DNA of 64,000 bases, taken from the NCBI GenBank assembly GCA_963576565.1, contig OY755039.1:28348602-28412601 (forward strand), read 5' to 3'. The position numbers and the translations under genes are program-made. Under the pieces are notes generated by a model. That model worked only from the letters and a program-made list of their open reading frames with translations. It ran no database searches and was not told where the DNA came from. Source of the stretch: Aspidapion aeneum. Its lineage: Eukaryota; Arthropoda; Insecta; Coleoptera; Brentidae. Positions 22,541 to 33,579 of the stretch are shown here, piece after piece. How positions within the stretch are numbered: the stretch's first letter is position 1; each line of letters starts with the position of its first letter.

Positions 22541-22772
22541 CTAAAGGGGCGGAAGACCACCCAGGAAAAAGTGGCCAAAGAATAAAACTTATAAAAGATA
22601 ACGCTTTCTTTCCAAAAATGTAACTTTCACAAAAATCGGTTTTTCTTTAGAAGACCACGCGGAAGATCATCGACCTATTTTTATGAAAGAAAATGTAATT
22701 TTCTATAAGCTTTATTCGTTATGAGTTTCTTACTTTGACCACTTTTGTCCCCCTCTTCACCCTAGATGTAGG
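22541..22772. mobile_element. Probable MITE with imperfect inverted ends
   Basis: ACCTAAAGGGGCGGAAGACC and AAAAAGTGGCCAAAG at the left are matched inverted by CTTTGACCACTTTTGTCC and CTTCACCCTAGATG at the right. Roughly 40-bp arms with mismatches. Confidence 0.55.
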
Positions 22773-23434
22773 CTGTAGTTGACAATGTGGCAAACAAGTA
22801 AAACATTAAACTACATTACAATAGCAACAAAAATATATCTATCTGTCAGGAAATCCCATATAGGGGGAAGGTATAACCTATGACGACCTTCGGTCTAATC
22901 ATTTAAAAGAAAATTTTATTGTCTATCACGTAGTATAATTAAAATTTATACACCTTTAGAAATAATTATAAATGATACATTGCTAAAAAAGAAATTTGGT
23001 CTTCCTAATAAAGTGTAATATCAGTGTTTTCTTGCAGCACTTAGTTTTTATGACAATTGCAAAATTTCAAAATTAAAAAGATTGATTGAAAGAACTTTTT
23101 TGTTGAAAATTCAATGAAAATGTAAAAAATCAATAGATTTTTCGAGGATTTCTGTAAATCGCCCACATTGATGGATGCCACTGGCTCATTGAGAGTGAAA
23201 TTGTCTCTATTTGATTATTAATTGTTGGAACACAAAGTTAATTTTCCTAATAAATTATTAAATACATTTCAAAAAATTGTAAAAAACAAAAAATATTTGT
23301 AGTGATTTTTAAAAAAGTTCTTAGTTTACGGACGCGAATGAAGTATTACCCACAATCTGCACTGAGAGATATATGATTTAAATCAATATTTTGTTGTAAA
23401 TTATATACTATAGTTTTTTTGCGCAAAAGGCTTA

Positions 23435-23554
23435 CCCCTAGATGTACCGTAAGAAGGCTTAGCTAATCCATCATTGTTGTTTTATGTGAGCAACAAGGAC
23501 TTAATCGCGATTAAGTGACTAATCCAAGAAATGTGCTTACGGTGCATCTAGGGT
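23435..23554. mobile_element. MITE with CCCTAGATGTACCGTAAG ends
   Basis: CCCCTAGATGTACCGTAAG and the inverted CTTACGGTGCATCTAGGG bound 120 bp, with TTA on both sides (23432-23434, 23555-23557). This fits a PIF/Harbinger-type MITE. Confidence 0.75.
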
Positions 23555-23711
23555 TTAGTGTCCAACAAAATTAGTTAAATTTAAAAATGTTAGTTGGTTT
23601 GTTTTGAATAAAATGTGCAAACAATCGTTTTGAAGATGTTGAAGGGTTCGTATCTTTGTAACAGTATAGTACCTAGGTAGCTTCAATATATCTTGTTTGT
23701 TGAGTCTCTAA

Positions 23712-23853
23712 GGGCCGGTTTCTCAATAGAGGGTTAGCCCTGACCCGTGGGTTAAAAAAAGAGTTGGTGACATATTTACCACATGCCAAAAAAATACAGC
23801 TATTAAAGATAATCCACGGGTCAGGGGTAATCCTCTATTGAGAAACCGGCCCC
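23712..23853. mobile_element. PIF/Harbinger-like MITE, GGGCCGGTTTCTCAA family (copy 2)
   Basis: Ends GGGCCGGTTTCTCAATAGAG and CTATTGAGAAACCGGCCCC. TAA flanks on both sides (23709-23711, 23854-23856). Same layout as the copy at 2784-2925. Confidence 0.87.
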
Positions 23854-23989
23854 TAATGTTCTCTGCATATTTCGTCAAAAATAAGTTTTTTCTTGTCTTG
23901 GTTTTACATTTTAAAAATCTATATTTTAAAAAAAATTTTATTGGTATTATTATATCATTCAAATCAAACCTCTTGTCGTTGGTGGCCTT

Positions 23990-24680
23990 GTTTCGCAGGT
24001 GGACGGATTATCAATTATCATAATAGGGCGAATAGTGTTTATAATTTTAATAGATTATTATTTTTCAAGCAAATTAATGAGATTCACGCATGTCGCCGTA
24101 AGTTGTTTTGTCTTAAATCAGATTAAAATTATGCCAATGCCTTATTTGAATTCTACATTGCATTGTATCGTATTTATCCTTAGAAAATTGATGCAATGTT
24201 GTCAAGATTTAAGGTTAAAATCTGGCATGTCAAATTGTGTCAGATTTTTTCAAATTGTGAAGAATCGCCCCCGTTAAGTCAAATCTGAGATTTCAGAAAA
24301 ATATAAAGAAAAAAAATACAGAACTGAATTTTTTTCAATTTTTTGTATAGCTAGAGGTTAATTAGGGACCCAACGTGAAGCAAAAAATTGAAAAAAATCT
24401 AGGTCCGTATTTAACTTGTTTTTTTCTGAAATAATGAATCCGATTTGAGGGACCAAAAATTTAATAACGTAATTTTATTGACAGCATCAATTTTCTGTAA
24501 AGTTTTAACGAAATTAAATAATCTGCACTGATAACAAAGATATGACCGATTTGTAGAATTCCAAATTTTTTAATTTTCCCTCGTATCTTCAAAACTACAA
24601 GAGTTGGAAAAAAACTTCTATCATATTTTGTTAGATCTTGAAATTTGAGGAAGTAGTGTGAAATTCCCAATCATCTATCT
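23990..24680. other. Unrecognised AT-rich spacer
   Basis: Overlapping short plus frames at 23838-24277 show no recognisable domain. The 24290-24680 stretch resembles the interior of the 60020-61516 element in places (TCTAGGTCCGTATTTAA). Confidence 0.4.
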
Positions 24681-24682
24681 TT

Positions 24683-24733
24683 CATAATAAGTCAGTTTCC
24701 CATTCAATACCATTAAAAATGAGACCCTGTACA
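24683..24733 (-). mobile_element. End fragment of the TACAGCGTGTCCCA foldback family
   Basis: CAGTTTCCCATTCAATACCA followed by TTAAAAATGAGACCCTGTAC matches the right end of the element at 60020-61516. The other end was not found. Confidence 0.5.
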
Positions 24734-24924
24734 CCAAAAGTGTTATTCTGAAATACTATTTAAATCAACGTTATTATGAAATGAATGTTCTTGTACGTGG
24801 AATAAATATTATCCCGTAAATGACTGAAAATTAATGTTTACCGGTACATTCAGCACATAATAAACAATTACGAGTATTAAATATCCAAGTATATCATTTG
24901 CACTAAGTATTTCGTAGAAGGGCC

Positions 24925-25260
24925 GCTCCAAAACCCGAGAATATGCCCCGAGCGCATATTTTCATAGAGTGTCCGGACGTGTGTAAAATAGCGTATATGT
25001 GTTTAAAAGTTAAATTACCTAAACAAGTCGAATTGCCCTGTTCAGCCGAGGTGAGCCAAGGGCCGAAGATAGGTAATAGTTGACTTGGTTAGGTTACTAT
25101 CCTCTGTCAACTCTCCTCGGCCCTTGATCCACGTAGGCTTGACAGGGCAATCTGAATTGGATAGTTAACTAAAAAAAAGCATGCCCTATTTTTCACGCGC
25201 TATTTTGTCAATTCGCTATATTGTCCAGACGCTATTTTATCCAAGCGCTAATATTGATAA
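24925..25260. repeat. Short tandem-repeat clusters around a 130-bp hairpin
   Basis: Right of the hairpin, about 25190-25256 holds four degenerate units of about 17 bp (CGCTATTTTGTCAATT, CGCTATATTGTCCAGA, CGCTATTTTATCCAAG). Left of it, about 24955-25000 holds related inverted units (GTGTAAAATAGCG). The hairpin at 25028-25157 (GAATTGCCCTGTTCAGCC paired with GGCTTGACAGGGCAATCTGA, and GGGCCGA / TCGGCCC) sits between. Probably a MITE inserted into a foldback element whose ends are short repeats. Confidence 0.6.
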
Positions 25261-25699
25261 CTTAATTTGCAGAGGTAGTTGTAGAAAAAAATACTTTGTG
25301 AACAGTCTTTTAAATGCGGCTTACCGGGCACTCCAGTGCAATATGCGCCAGGGCTATTTCTGAATAACTACATTTTCGCAGGCGTACTGCCATATTATGC
25401 TTTATAATACGCCTAGGCTGTTTTAATACTATACGACTAGGCGTATGGAAATAGCACCACTGTTTTATTGATAATTTGCAATCCAACCACATATGCGATT
25501 TGAGAAACTTAGATTGTGTTCTACCATACCTCAGCCATGCTGTGAAAATTTTCCGCTGGCCGATTCGCTGCGAGATTTTTTGTTTCATGATATAACCGTT
25601 GAAAATTGTTTAAACAATTTTATTTAGCGTTGAGTTCATATAATATATTTGTTTATTTGTTTGACTGTAACTTTTTTTTAATTTTTTCTACTAGGTATT

Positions 25700-26135
25700 T
25701 GGTGCACGGTAAAAAAAATTGTCTTAGATCAAAGCAAATTGCTTTGAAGTAAAATAATTTGTGCTTTCCTATTCAGCAAGATAATATTTTCTGTCTGCAA
25801 AAAAATGTCTTTATGCCTCTTTATTTTAATGTGAAACAGATATTGTTTTATTATAAAATGGAACTAAATTAATCTAAGGCACCGTTTTCTATGGAAGCAA
25901 AATTAAAAATAAATTAAATTACTTATATGAAGACAATTTGCTTTGTTACAAAATGCATTATACTGAAACAAAACAATTAAAGAACAAAAATAAATTCTCA
26001 TTTCAAGATTAAACACTGAGTTGAACTAAAAAGAAATATTTTAAAATTGTTTTAAGGTAAAACAATTTATTTAAGAAAAGAACGTAGTTTCATTGTAGAA
26101 AAAAATTTTACTCTACAATTAAGCATTGTTTTTCA
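25700..26135. mobile_element. Probable DNA element with CACGGTAAAAAAAATTGTCTT end
   Basis: The left part (GCACGGTAAAAAAAATTGTC, CAAATTGCTTTGA, TGCTTTCCTAT) matches the left end of 26771-27760. A partly complementary TTAAGAAAAGAACGTAGTTT lies near 26070-26100. No transposase was found. Confidence 0.45.
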
Positions 26136-26139
26136 TTCG

Positions 26140-26550
26140 GAAAAATAAATAAAGTGGCGGATTTTCCTATTAATGAACCGATATGCATCAAACTCGGAAC
26201 ACTTTGGGATCTTTTAGGTCGCTGATTATTATTTTTAACTAAAAAATAAATGGCGGATCCAGAATGGCGTACTTTATTATTTTCACACCGACTTGAAATA
26301 TCGCGGCGCTTAAGGTAACAATACAATTTTTGTAGAATTCGTTATTTTGTATCCGCTTAAGCGCCGGAATGTTTCAAGTTTGAGCCAAATCGGTTTATAA
26401 ATAAGAATGTGCGCCATTGTGGACCCGCCATTTTGATTTATGAAAATTTTAAGTTAAATATAATAATCAGCGATGTGGAACATCTCATAGGTCCGAATTT
26501 GATGCATATCGGTTCATAAATGGGAAAATCCCCCATTTTGTTCTCTTAAG
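26140..26550. repeat. ATGGCGGA-repeat block (interior of the 18826/62283 family)
   Basis: Contains GTGGCGGATTTTCCTATTAA, AATGGCGGATCCAGAATGGC and later inverted CCGCCATTTTGA units, with CCGATATGCATCAAA and TCGGTTCATAAAT spacers as in 19790-20690 and 62540-63350. The terminal tandem repeats of the family are absent. Confidence 0.65.
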
Positions 26551-26692
26551 TTTCAAATTTAAGAAAATCCTGTTTGTTGGTAAAGTTTGAAACAAAGTGA
26601 TAATTAAACAAATATATTATACGAAGTCATGTTAAATAATACCGTTTAAACAATTGACAATGCTAATATAATTAAACAAAAAATCTCGCGCG

Positions 26693-26768
26693 GCGAACTG
26701 TACCCGCGGCGAATCGGCCGGCGGCAAATTGTCTCTGCGGCAAATCGGCCGGCGGCAAATTGTCCCCG
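26693..26768 (+). repeat. GC-rich tandem repeat (CGGCAAATTGTC / CGGCGAATCGGCCGG)
   Basis: Alternating units CGGCGAACTGTACCCG, CGGCGAATCGGCCGG, CGGCAAATTGTCTCTG, CGGCAAATCGGCCGG, CGGCAAATTGTCCCCG. The array resumes at 27761 with CAGCGAATCGGCCGCGG, so the element 26771-27760 interrupts it. Confidence 0.8.
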
Positions 26769-26770
26769 CA

Positions 26771-27760
26771 CACAGAAAAAAAAATGTCTTCAGTAAATGC
26801 AAATTGCTTTGATCCAAGAAAAAATCTGCTTTCCTATGCACGAAGACGATATTTTCTTAATAAAAAAACACTATTCTCTTGAACTGCTGGTTTCCGTTGA
26901 AAGTAAAAGTTGCATTTATCCAAGAAAATGATTTGTTTTGAATGGAAGCGACTGTTAGCTCCCGCTAAATTTCGCGGTTGTTTATATATTTTAAAACCAC
27001 ACAATTGTATGAAGGACAGAGCGCATTTCGCGCATTTGGACATGCGCACCAACAACCAGAGAGATCCTTTGTCAAGCGCCTCGAGAAATGGCGTGTTAAT
27101 TTCGTTCTCCAACTATTTCAAATATCTACACTTGAAAGTGCTCGATTTTGGTGTACTGAAGCATAGAAAAGAAACTTCAGCCCTTCAGCTACGTGGTGAC
27201 ATCATTAGATCCAATCAGGGGCCCCTTAGAACGTGGAGAAATTGGCTGCAAACTGGTGAGTGCCTTTGTTTCTGATTGCCGTTGTGTGGCACAACAATTA
27301 ACCTATGGACCTTTTCATTATTTCGTAATTTCATATCAATATATTTATGTTTGTTCGCGCTTCATTTAAATAAAATATTTACAGTCCATTGCAGTTATCG
27401 TTTTTCTTACTGCGGGGATAACAAGCGACAACCTTCTTGTTTTGTGTTTTCTAGTATTATGGGATTTTCGTTTGGAGATGCCGGATATTTTGAGTTAAAA
27501 AATTAAAAGTCTTTAGGCAAAGTAAAGCTTTATTTGTGTTAAGAAGATATTAGTAAGACATTTTATATCTTGCTTCAAAACCAATTTTTCTTCGCTAAGG
27601 GCAGTTTGTTTTAAACCAAAGCAATTTACCAAGACAATTATTTTTTTTCCTAAAACAAGCGGTTTGCTTAGATAACAAGAAAACATTTTGTTCGGAGACT
27701 TTTGCTTTTGGGTCAAGATAACTTTTTCAAGAACACTACTTTTCTTAACTTTTTTCTGTG
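26771..27760. mobile_element. 990-bp DNA element inside a tandem-repeat array
   Basis: It begins CACAGAAAAAAAAATGTCTT and ends CTTTTTTCTGTG, with further loosely complementary subterminal sequence (CTTTGATCCAAGAAAA / TTTGGGTCAAGATAAC). The interior 26910-27275 is a 121-codon open frame ending near AACTGGTGAGTG, which looks like a splice donor. The frame matches no domain I know. It may be a captured 5' exon or chance. Confidence 0.55.
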
Positions 27761-27764
27761 CAGC

Positions 27765-28200
27765 GAATCGGCCGCGGTTAAAATGTACCTGGACGCGAAA
27801 GTCTGATAATCTGTCTACATAAAATGCGTTTTAAATATGACTGATATCATGCCGGTTGATTTGTAAATATTTTTTATTAAGTCAAATGAGGTAGGGCTAA
27901 GTCAGATTAGGTAACCAACCTTAAGCTGCATCCACACCGGAACATTTCGACGAACATTGAGCCGCGCAACGAGCAGAACGGCGAGCAAAACCGCGAATGG
28001 TCTTTTTTGATTTCGACGAGCAGAACAACGAAAGGAGCGCTTCCCACAAATGCTCTCAGTTTTTTTTTCCTGCAGTTAAAATGCGCCGCAGGCTCCCTGT
28101 AATTCCCTCTAGATCAGCTACTGCTATAGTTATAACCCTAAATTGTGGGCAGCGTTACCCTCCCTACCGGGTAAGCGCAAGCCCGCCCACGTGTAAGGGT
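27765..28200. other. Unrecognised, locally GC-richer sequence
   Basis: Contains GCTGCATCCACACCGGAACA and clusters of GCGAGCA/CGAGCAGAAC. A 74-codon plus frame at 27997-28221 has no recognised domain. Confidence 0.35.
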
Positions 28201-29089
28201 TTTAAAAAAGGGAGTGTCTAAAGAGCCGACAATGCGAGTCTTTAGTCAAAATGCTAAAGAGCCGATAATGCGGGTCTTTAGTCAAAATGCTAAAGAGCAG
28301 ACAGTCCATGCCATTATAAACATTTCTTTTGGTTAAGTTAGCTTAGAATCTTTGTTTATAAGGTTTAAAGAATTATCCAAAATGTTTTTTTTCATAGTTT
28401 TTTGTCATATAAAGTTCACTTTTCATTTCGAGTTTTAGGGATAAAGGTGTCATTTTTTATCCCTAAGAGAAAAAGTGACAAATTAGGGATAAAAGTAAGG
28501 AAAAACCTTGGGAAATACATTTAAAATAAATAGATTTATGATGTGTGTGATACCTTCGTAGCCCATTAGCATACTCCAAGGGAACTTCACAATATTGTCA
28601 CGAGGGGGTTTTATCGTGACGAAACACAGTTTAAGTTAGGTGTAATGGTTTTATTATAATACTTATATTTACTACTTACATTTTACTTAAATACATTTTG
28701 TCTACAAATCTTCTTGATACGCTCAACTTCTTATACTTTGACTATCGTACTACTTGTTCACTATTAACTAAGCCTGGGCGTTAGATTCTCAGCTTACAAC
28801 TAACTGCTAAACTCTTTTGGAGATGCTTTTATTACAAACCGTTTGCCATTGATAGGATATCGAGATGTGTTTTGTTTCCTGTATAAACATCATCGAAAAC
28901 CCAATAATCGCGTCTCGTTTATAATAGTTCTGTATACAATTTATTACTTTTAATACAATTTGAACTATATACAGAAGTTCATTTCCTTAGATTATTTAGG
29001 GTTAATGTGCACTTGCTTATAAACGTAACTTGTGTCATTTACTTAGTAGGACATTATTTTCTATCCTGACAATATCACACTTCACCCTA

Positions 29090-29420
29090 TTATATTAGCC
29101 CTAAAAAGTTTTTTTTTTAAATATCTCAGAAACGAAAGCTTCCACAAAGTTTTTGGTTATAACCGAGGTTATATCACAAATTATTGAGAAAAATGTGTTC
29201 TACTATATCCCGAAAACCGCAAATTGATACTAGGCTCTAGAAAAAAATTTAGCATTTTTTTCAATTTTTTAACTGTCACAAAACTGTCAAAGGTATCAAT
29301 GGATTTTGACCAAACTTTCTTTAGTTCGTTACAGTGTCGATTTTAATGAAACAAAAGGATTCTCCCCATGATGCTTTTTATTTTATTAAAATAGGTAGAT
29401 TAAAAAAATTAATTAAAGGA
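29090..29420 (-). repeat. Dispersed repeat shared with 57810-58110
   Basis: Inverted relative to 57810-58110. Shared blocks are TTTTTGGTTATAACC, TACTATAT..CGAAAACCGCA, ATGCATTTT-like runs, and ATCAATGGATTTTGACCAAA. It probably belongs to an unidentified transposon family. Confidence 0.65.
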
Positions 29421-29933
29421 AATAAATGCTGAACGGCTGGCAAGGCAATCGTATAGTGTGTAAAAGAATGGTGAAATCAAAAATTATTATTTTCGTAACC
29501 ACTAAACTGATTTCTATAACTCGAACATCGCTGTTCGCGGTTGAGATAGAGCCTTTGTACGAATTCAAAAAAAAGTTAAAATGTTTCTTGAAACATTAGA
29601 ATTCACTTACCGCAGGCGAAAATAGAGCTTTTTTACTAATTTAAAAATGTTTTAAAAAAATTCCGGAGAATAAGAATGAACGAGCCTTTTTAAAGGGTTA
29701 TGTATTTTTTGGTCAAAAGCCCTATCAATTGCTTCTAAAGTGAAGTTTGTCCCGTTACAATTGATAGTAGAGTTAAAAATTTATAAAAAAACATTTTTAT
29801 CCACTTGTATCTTCTTGCAAAATAATGTTTGGTTGAAAAAAAAATTGCCGGTGTATTACAGCTCTGATTTTTGCCCTTAAAGCCGACAGGAAATTAAGGA
29901 ATTTTTTATGCGCTGTTAATATAAAGCTCGATG

Positions 29934-30110
29934 TTGGCAAGCGGTAATGGCATGCGCGGTTTTTGCATGCGCGGTTATGGCACGTGCGGTTGTGTCATGG
30001 GCGATCGTGCGCGTTTGTTGTCACTCGCGATTTTTGTCATACGCGGTTTTTATCACGCGTGGACTCTACTTTCATTACGCGTATTTTGTTAGCGCGGTCA
30101 AAGCCGTAAA
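29934..30110 (+). repeat. Degenerate tandem repeat of about 17 bp, unit TGCGCGGTTATGGCA-like
   Basis: About ten units: GGCATGCGCGGTTTTTGCAT, GCGCGGTTATGGCACGT, GCGGTTGTGTCATGG and so on to CACGCGTGGACTC and TTAGCGCGGTCAAAG. Strikingly GC-rich relative to the flanks. Confidence 0.85.
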
Positions 30111-30114
30111 CCAG

Positions 30115-30700
30115 TTTTAATAGCAAAATATTCATAATAAAAATTTATGGCCGATACCGATATCGGTATCGGTCTCAAAAAACCGTATCGGTCGATCCCT
30201 AGACAAAAATGTTAAAAACTTTAAATTTTGTAAAAAAAATAGAGTTAACTGTTTTGAGGTCTGTAATAAATTGTTATTAAAAAAAAAACTATTTTCTTAC
30301 TAGAACTAAAAAATATGAGCTTCATATTTCGGAGGGGGGGAGGGCGACCGAGCCCTCTGGCTCTTCCTGGATGTTCCATTGCAAATACGGCCCTAATGGT
30401 TTTAGGTAATTACTGTGACTTACGTTTCCCAGAGGATCGGCTTTTGAAATCTTTTCCACCTATAGTGCAGCAGTAGTATGTTACTAAATAGTTCTTTAAT
30501 TCGGAATTAGCACATTCTACCATTTTAGGGACTTTGGTCCTCAATATACTAATAATTTTGCGTCTCTAATCCACAGCTCAGGGTTGTTTGTTTTTTCATA
30601 TTCTTTTATAATTATTTTTAACTCTTCATGACCTTTAATTTTTAGCCTTTTTACCAAGGCCATCTTTTGATTTGATAAATAACTATATAATAATAAACGT
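30115..30700. other. Unrecognised interior of the 28204-30866 foldback
   Basis: Contains CGATACCGATATCGGTATCG at about 30153, a short perfect palindrome, and otherwise no recognised feature. Confidence 0.45.
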
Positions 30701-30899
30701 CTTATAATTTACTAATTGCTGCCTTAAAAACATTTTGAATATTTCTTTGAGATCTATAAACAAAGATTCTAACCTAACTTAACCAACAGAAATGTTTATG
30801 ACAGGATTATCGGCTCTTTAGCATTTTGGCTAAAGACCCGCATTGTCGGCTCTTTAGACACTTTAAAAAAATAGGTATCATCTAGAAATATAATTACGT

Positions 30900-32045
30900 A
30901 TTATTAGTGTAAAACAAAATATAGATTGGTGCGATTGGTGATTGATTGCAGTGATAACATAGATTATTTATTTTGAAACGTTGACAAATGTAGAATAAAA
31001 TATTTTTTTGACAATAGCTCGATTTGCTTAGGTTGGCTGGCCCGCATCCGCCTATAAACTCGAAAATATTCCCGTCCAGGTGCATTTTAACCACGGATCA
31101 CCCAACAGTAACTTGTCTTTTAACTACAAGTGGAATGCTTATTAAACCAACGGCTAATGTCGTTGGAAATTTCGCAGAAAAAAAAGCCTGGGAGTAGAAT
31201 AAGAATAATATTACAATAAGCCTGCTGCCTTTCTTATTTCCCATAGTCAACAAATTTATGTAGGGAGGTAGCATCAAGGTATATTCTACCTCGATGGGAG
31301 GTAGGTATAAAAATATTTAACCCAGTATCATCTAGGTTGTCAAAAAATGATGCACCTATATGTTTGTTTGCTTTTAGGTATCGCACATCTGTAAATACAA
31401 ACTTTGGCTTTTACTTTTAAGCCTTTACATTTTCTTTTTAAATTTAGCTTCTTGTTTATTAGGATCAACAAACTTATCAAATATATATAAAAATGTATTA
31501 TTAGTTATTTTTTTAAAATTATTTATTATTAAAAAGTGGAGTAAAGGTTTCGCACCTATGATCATTCCATACCATACATAGACATTTGAGTTTTATTTAT
31601 ACAAAAAATTACAGCAATGAATGGTAACCCTTAAAAAAATCACTTTTTAATAAGTTATAGTTTCCATTTTTTTTGTCTTTACTGACAATAATGCGTTTGT
31701 TATTTTAACGTATTATTGTGTGTGATATTATTTTATTGTACGGGTAATTGGCACTTTTTTAAAACAAATACAAAAACAACAATTTAAAAATTTATCAGAG
31801 ACTTATGGTCTATGATCTGCATGTGATATACAGAAAAATCACTCCGGTAGCATCAAATGGTAGTTTCTATCCGTGTGTGGCAATTCTTTAAATTTGAGAG
31901 AAATGAGAAATCTCCTTCGAGCTATACATTTTTGATTGATTGACGCAGGTAATTTTTATCAGTTTTGACACAGATGACATTATTTTCGATTAAAGTAATT
32001 CAACTATCCTTCAAAAATGCTGTTATCTTTTCCAGGTGATTTCCT
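30900..32045. other. Unrecognised AT-rich spacer
   Basis: No supported gene or element ends. A 66-codon minus frame at 30894-31094 has no recognisable domain. Confidence 0.5.
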
Positions 32046-32049
32046 AATA

Positions 32050-32742
32050 CAGGGTGTCTCTAAAAGGTCTGTATAAAATCTTAGCACATATTCCTAAGGT
32101 CAAAATAAGTCGATTTAATGCAAATCACCTTAGTCCAAAATTGCTCCGTTTCAGAGATATAGGGTGGTGAATTTAAAAATTATTATTAGCGCATTACTTT
32201 AAAAATTGGTACTCTGGGGTTTTTTGGGATGCGAAACCTAAATATGGACATTCTTTCACTGTGGCCGTTAGAGGGCGCTTCACAATGCCCATCTTATGGT
32301 TTAAAATGACCCATCTTATGGTTTAAAATGACCATAACTTTTTTCTCAGTGTATTTTTTAACTTTCTTTGTTGACAAAATGATTTACTAAAATTTGATAA
32401 AATCTGCTAGGATGAGCCGTTTTCGAGATATTTCCTTTTTTAGTGTTCGATGCCGCAATGGAATATTGAAATTATTTTGGTTTAAAAGATTTTGCTGCTA
32501 CTTTTAAGGATTAAATTTAGTCAGTAAATGAGTTATTAATTTTTTTTTGTCGTTTAATTATTTTCGGTAGGTATTCAGTCAATTACTGGGAAAATAGTTT
32601 CACTTGGTTTAATTAAAATAAAAAACACCCTGTATCTCTGAAACAGAGCAATTTCGGACTAAGTAAACTTGCTTTAAATCGACTTATTTGGACCTCAGAA
32701 ATATGTGCTAAGATTTTGTACAGACCTTTTAGAGACACACTG
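32050..32742. mobile_element. Foldback MITE, CAGGGTGTCTCTAAAAGG family
   Basis: Arms of about 120 bp: CAGGGTGTCTCTAAAAGGTC, TCTTAGCACATATTCCTAAG, AATAAGTCGATTTAA at the left match CTTTTAGAGACACACTG, CAGAAATATGTGCTAAGA and TTAAATCGACTTATTTGG at the right. TA flanks on both sides (32048-32049, 32743-32744). It resembles Tc1/mariner-type insertions. No transposase frame. Confidence 0.88.
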
Positions 32743-33579
32743 TATAACTGGGCTAACATGCAAATTCTCTTACTTTTGACACTCATGACAGCATTTTTGA
32801 TGGAACATGATTGTTTTTATTTCTCTTACTGACAATCAGTAGAATAACTCTCATCGAAAAAAATGCCAACTGTACAAAAATTGAGCGAAATTGCTGCATT
32901 AACCACCATCAGGTCAAGACCTAAAAAAATATGTATGTGGTGTAGAGGCTGGTAGTTAGTACAGACTAGTTGGAGGCTTCAATCATCCTAAACAAAAAAT
33001 ATTTTTGTTTGCATGCTCCATTAGAATCCCGTAAATAAACGCACAGGAAAATGCGCACAGAGAACAAACATATAAAGTTAAATATAATCACCGGCACAAA
33101 AAGTACTGTACAATTTGCCAGACTCAAACAATTTTGAGTTAATTGCAAAAAACTTGATTGAGAGTATTGTAATATATTGCATGGTGATGATAATAAAAAT
33201 CGTACATTTTCAAAGCCAAAAATTACATTATTTATTTTCAGTGCTTTTCACAATTTATTTTATGGTTAAAAAAATGATTATTTTTAATGCACGCCTGTTT
33301 TTTTATTTTTTGCGTGCGGAAAAGTGACTATACCGCACTAGTGCGGAAAAGTATGTACAACTTATTAAGCGGTAGTCTATGATGAACCCTAGCAATATCT
33401 GACTTGTCCATGAAGTACAAATGATTAATTGTACCTAAGTAAAATTCGTAAAAGTGTGTTATGTGTTGCTCCACAAAAAAATTTTAAAGACAATTTTTTT
33501 TTTAAATGTATTCCTTTCCATTAACGCGTTTGTTATAGTTTGTCACAAAAAATTTAACGGACTCTTTATCATAAATTTT

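Larger units (their letters stand above)
28204..30866. mobile_element. 2.7-kb foldback element with tandem repeats in its ends
   Basis: The left end (28214-28390) has three units of about 43 bp (CTAAAGAGCCGACAATGCG, GTCTTTAGTCAAAATG). The right end (about 30705-30866) has two units, inverted (GGCTCTTTAGCATTTTGGC, AAAGACCCGCATTGTCGGC). Beyond the units the arms keep pairing: AACATTTCTTTTGGTTAAGT / ACTTAACCAACAGAAATGTT and AGAATCTTTGTTTATA / TATAAACAAAGATTCT. Different unit numbers in the two arms are typical of Foldback/Galileo-like elements. No transposase was found inside; the interior also holds the repeats at 29090 and 29934. Confidence 0.82.

Noticed and set aside
23838..24277. Four overlapping plus frames as a split gene
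   Set aside because: Hydrophobic low-complexity peptides in AT-rich DNA, overlapping a MITE; no domain.
24999..25260. CRISPR-like array
   Set aside because: Units are degenerate, about 17 bp, without unique spacers, in animal DNA; a terminal repeat of a foldback element fits better.
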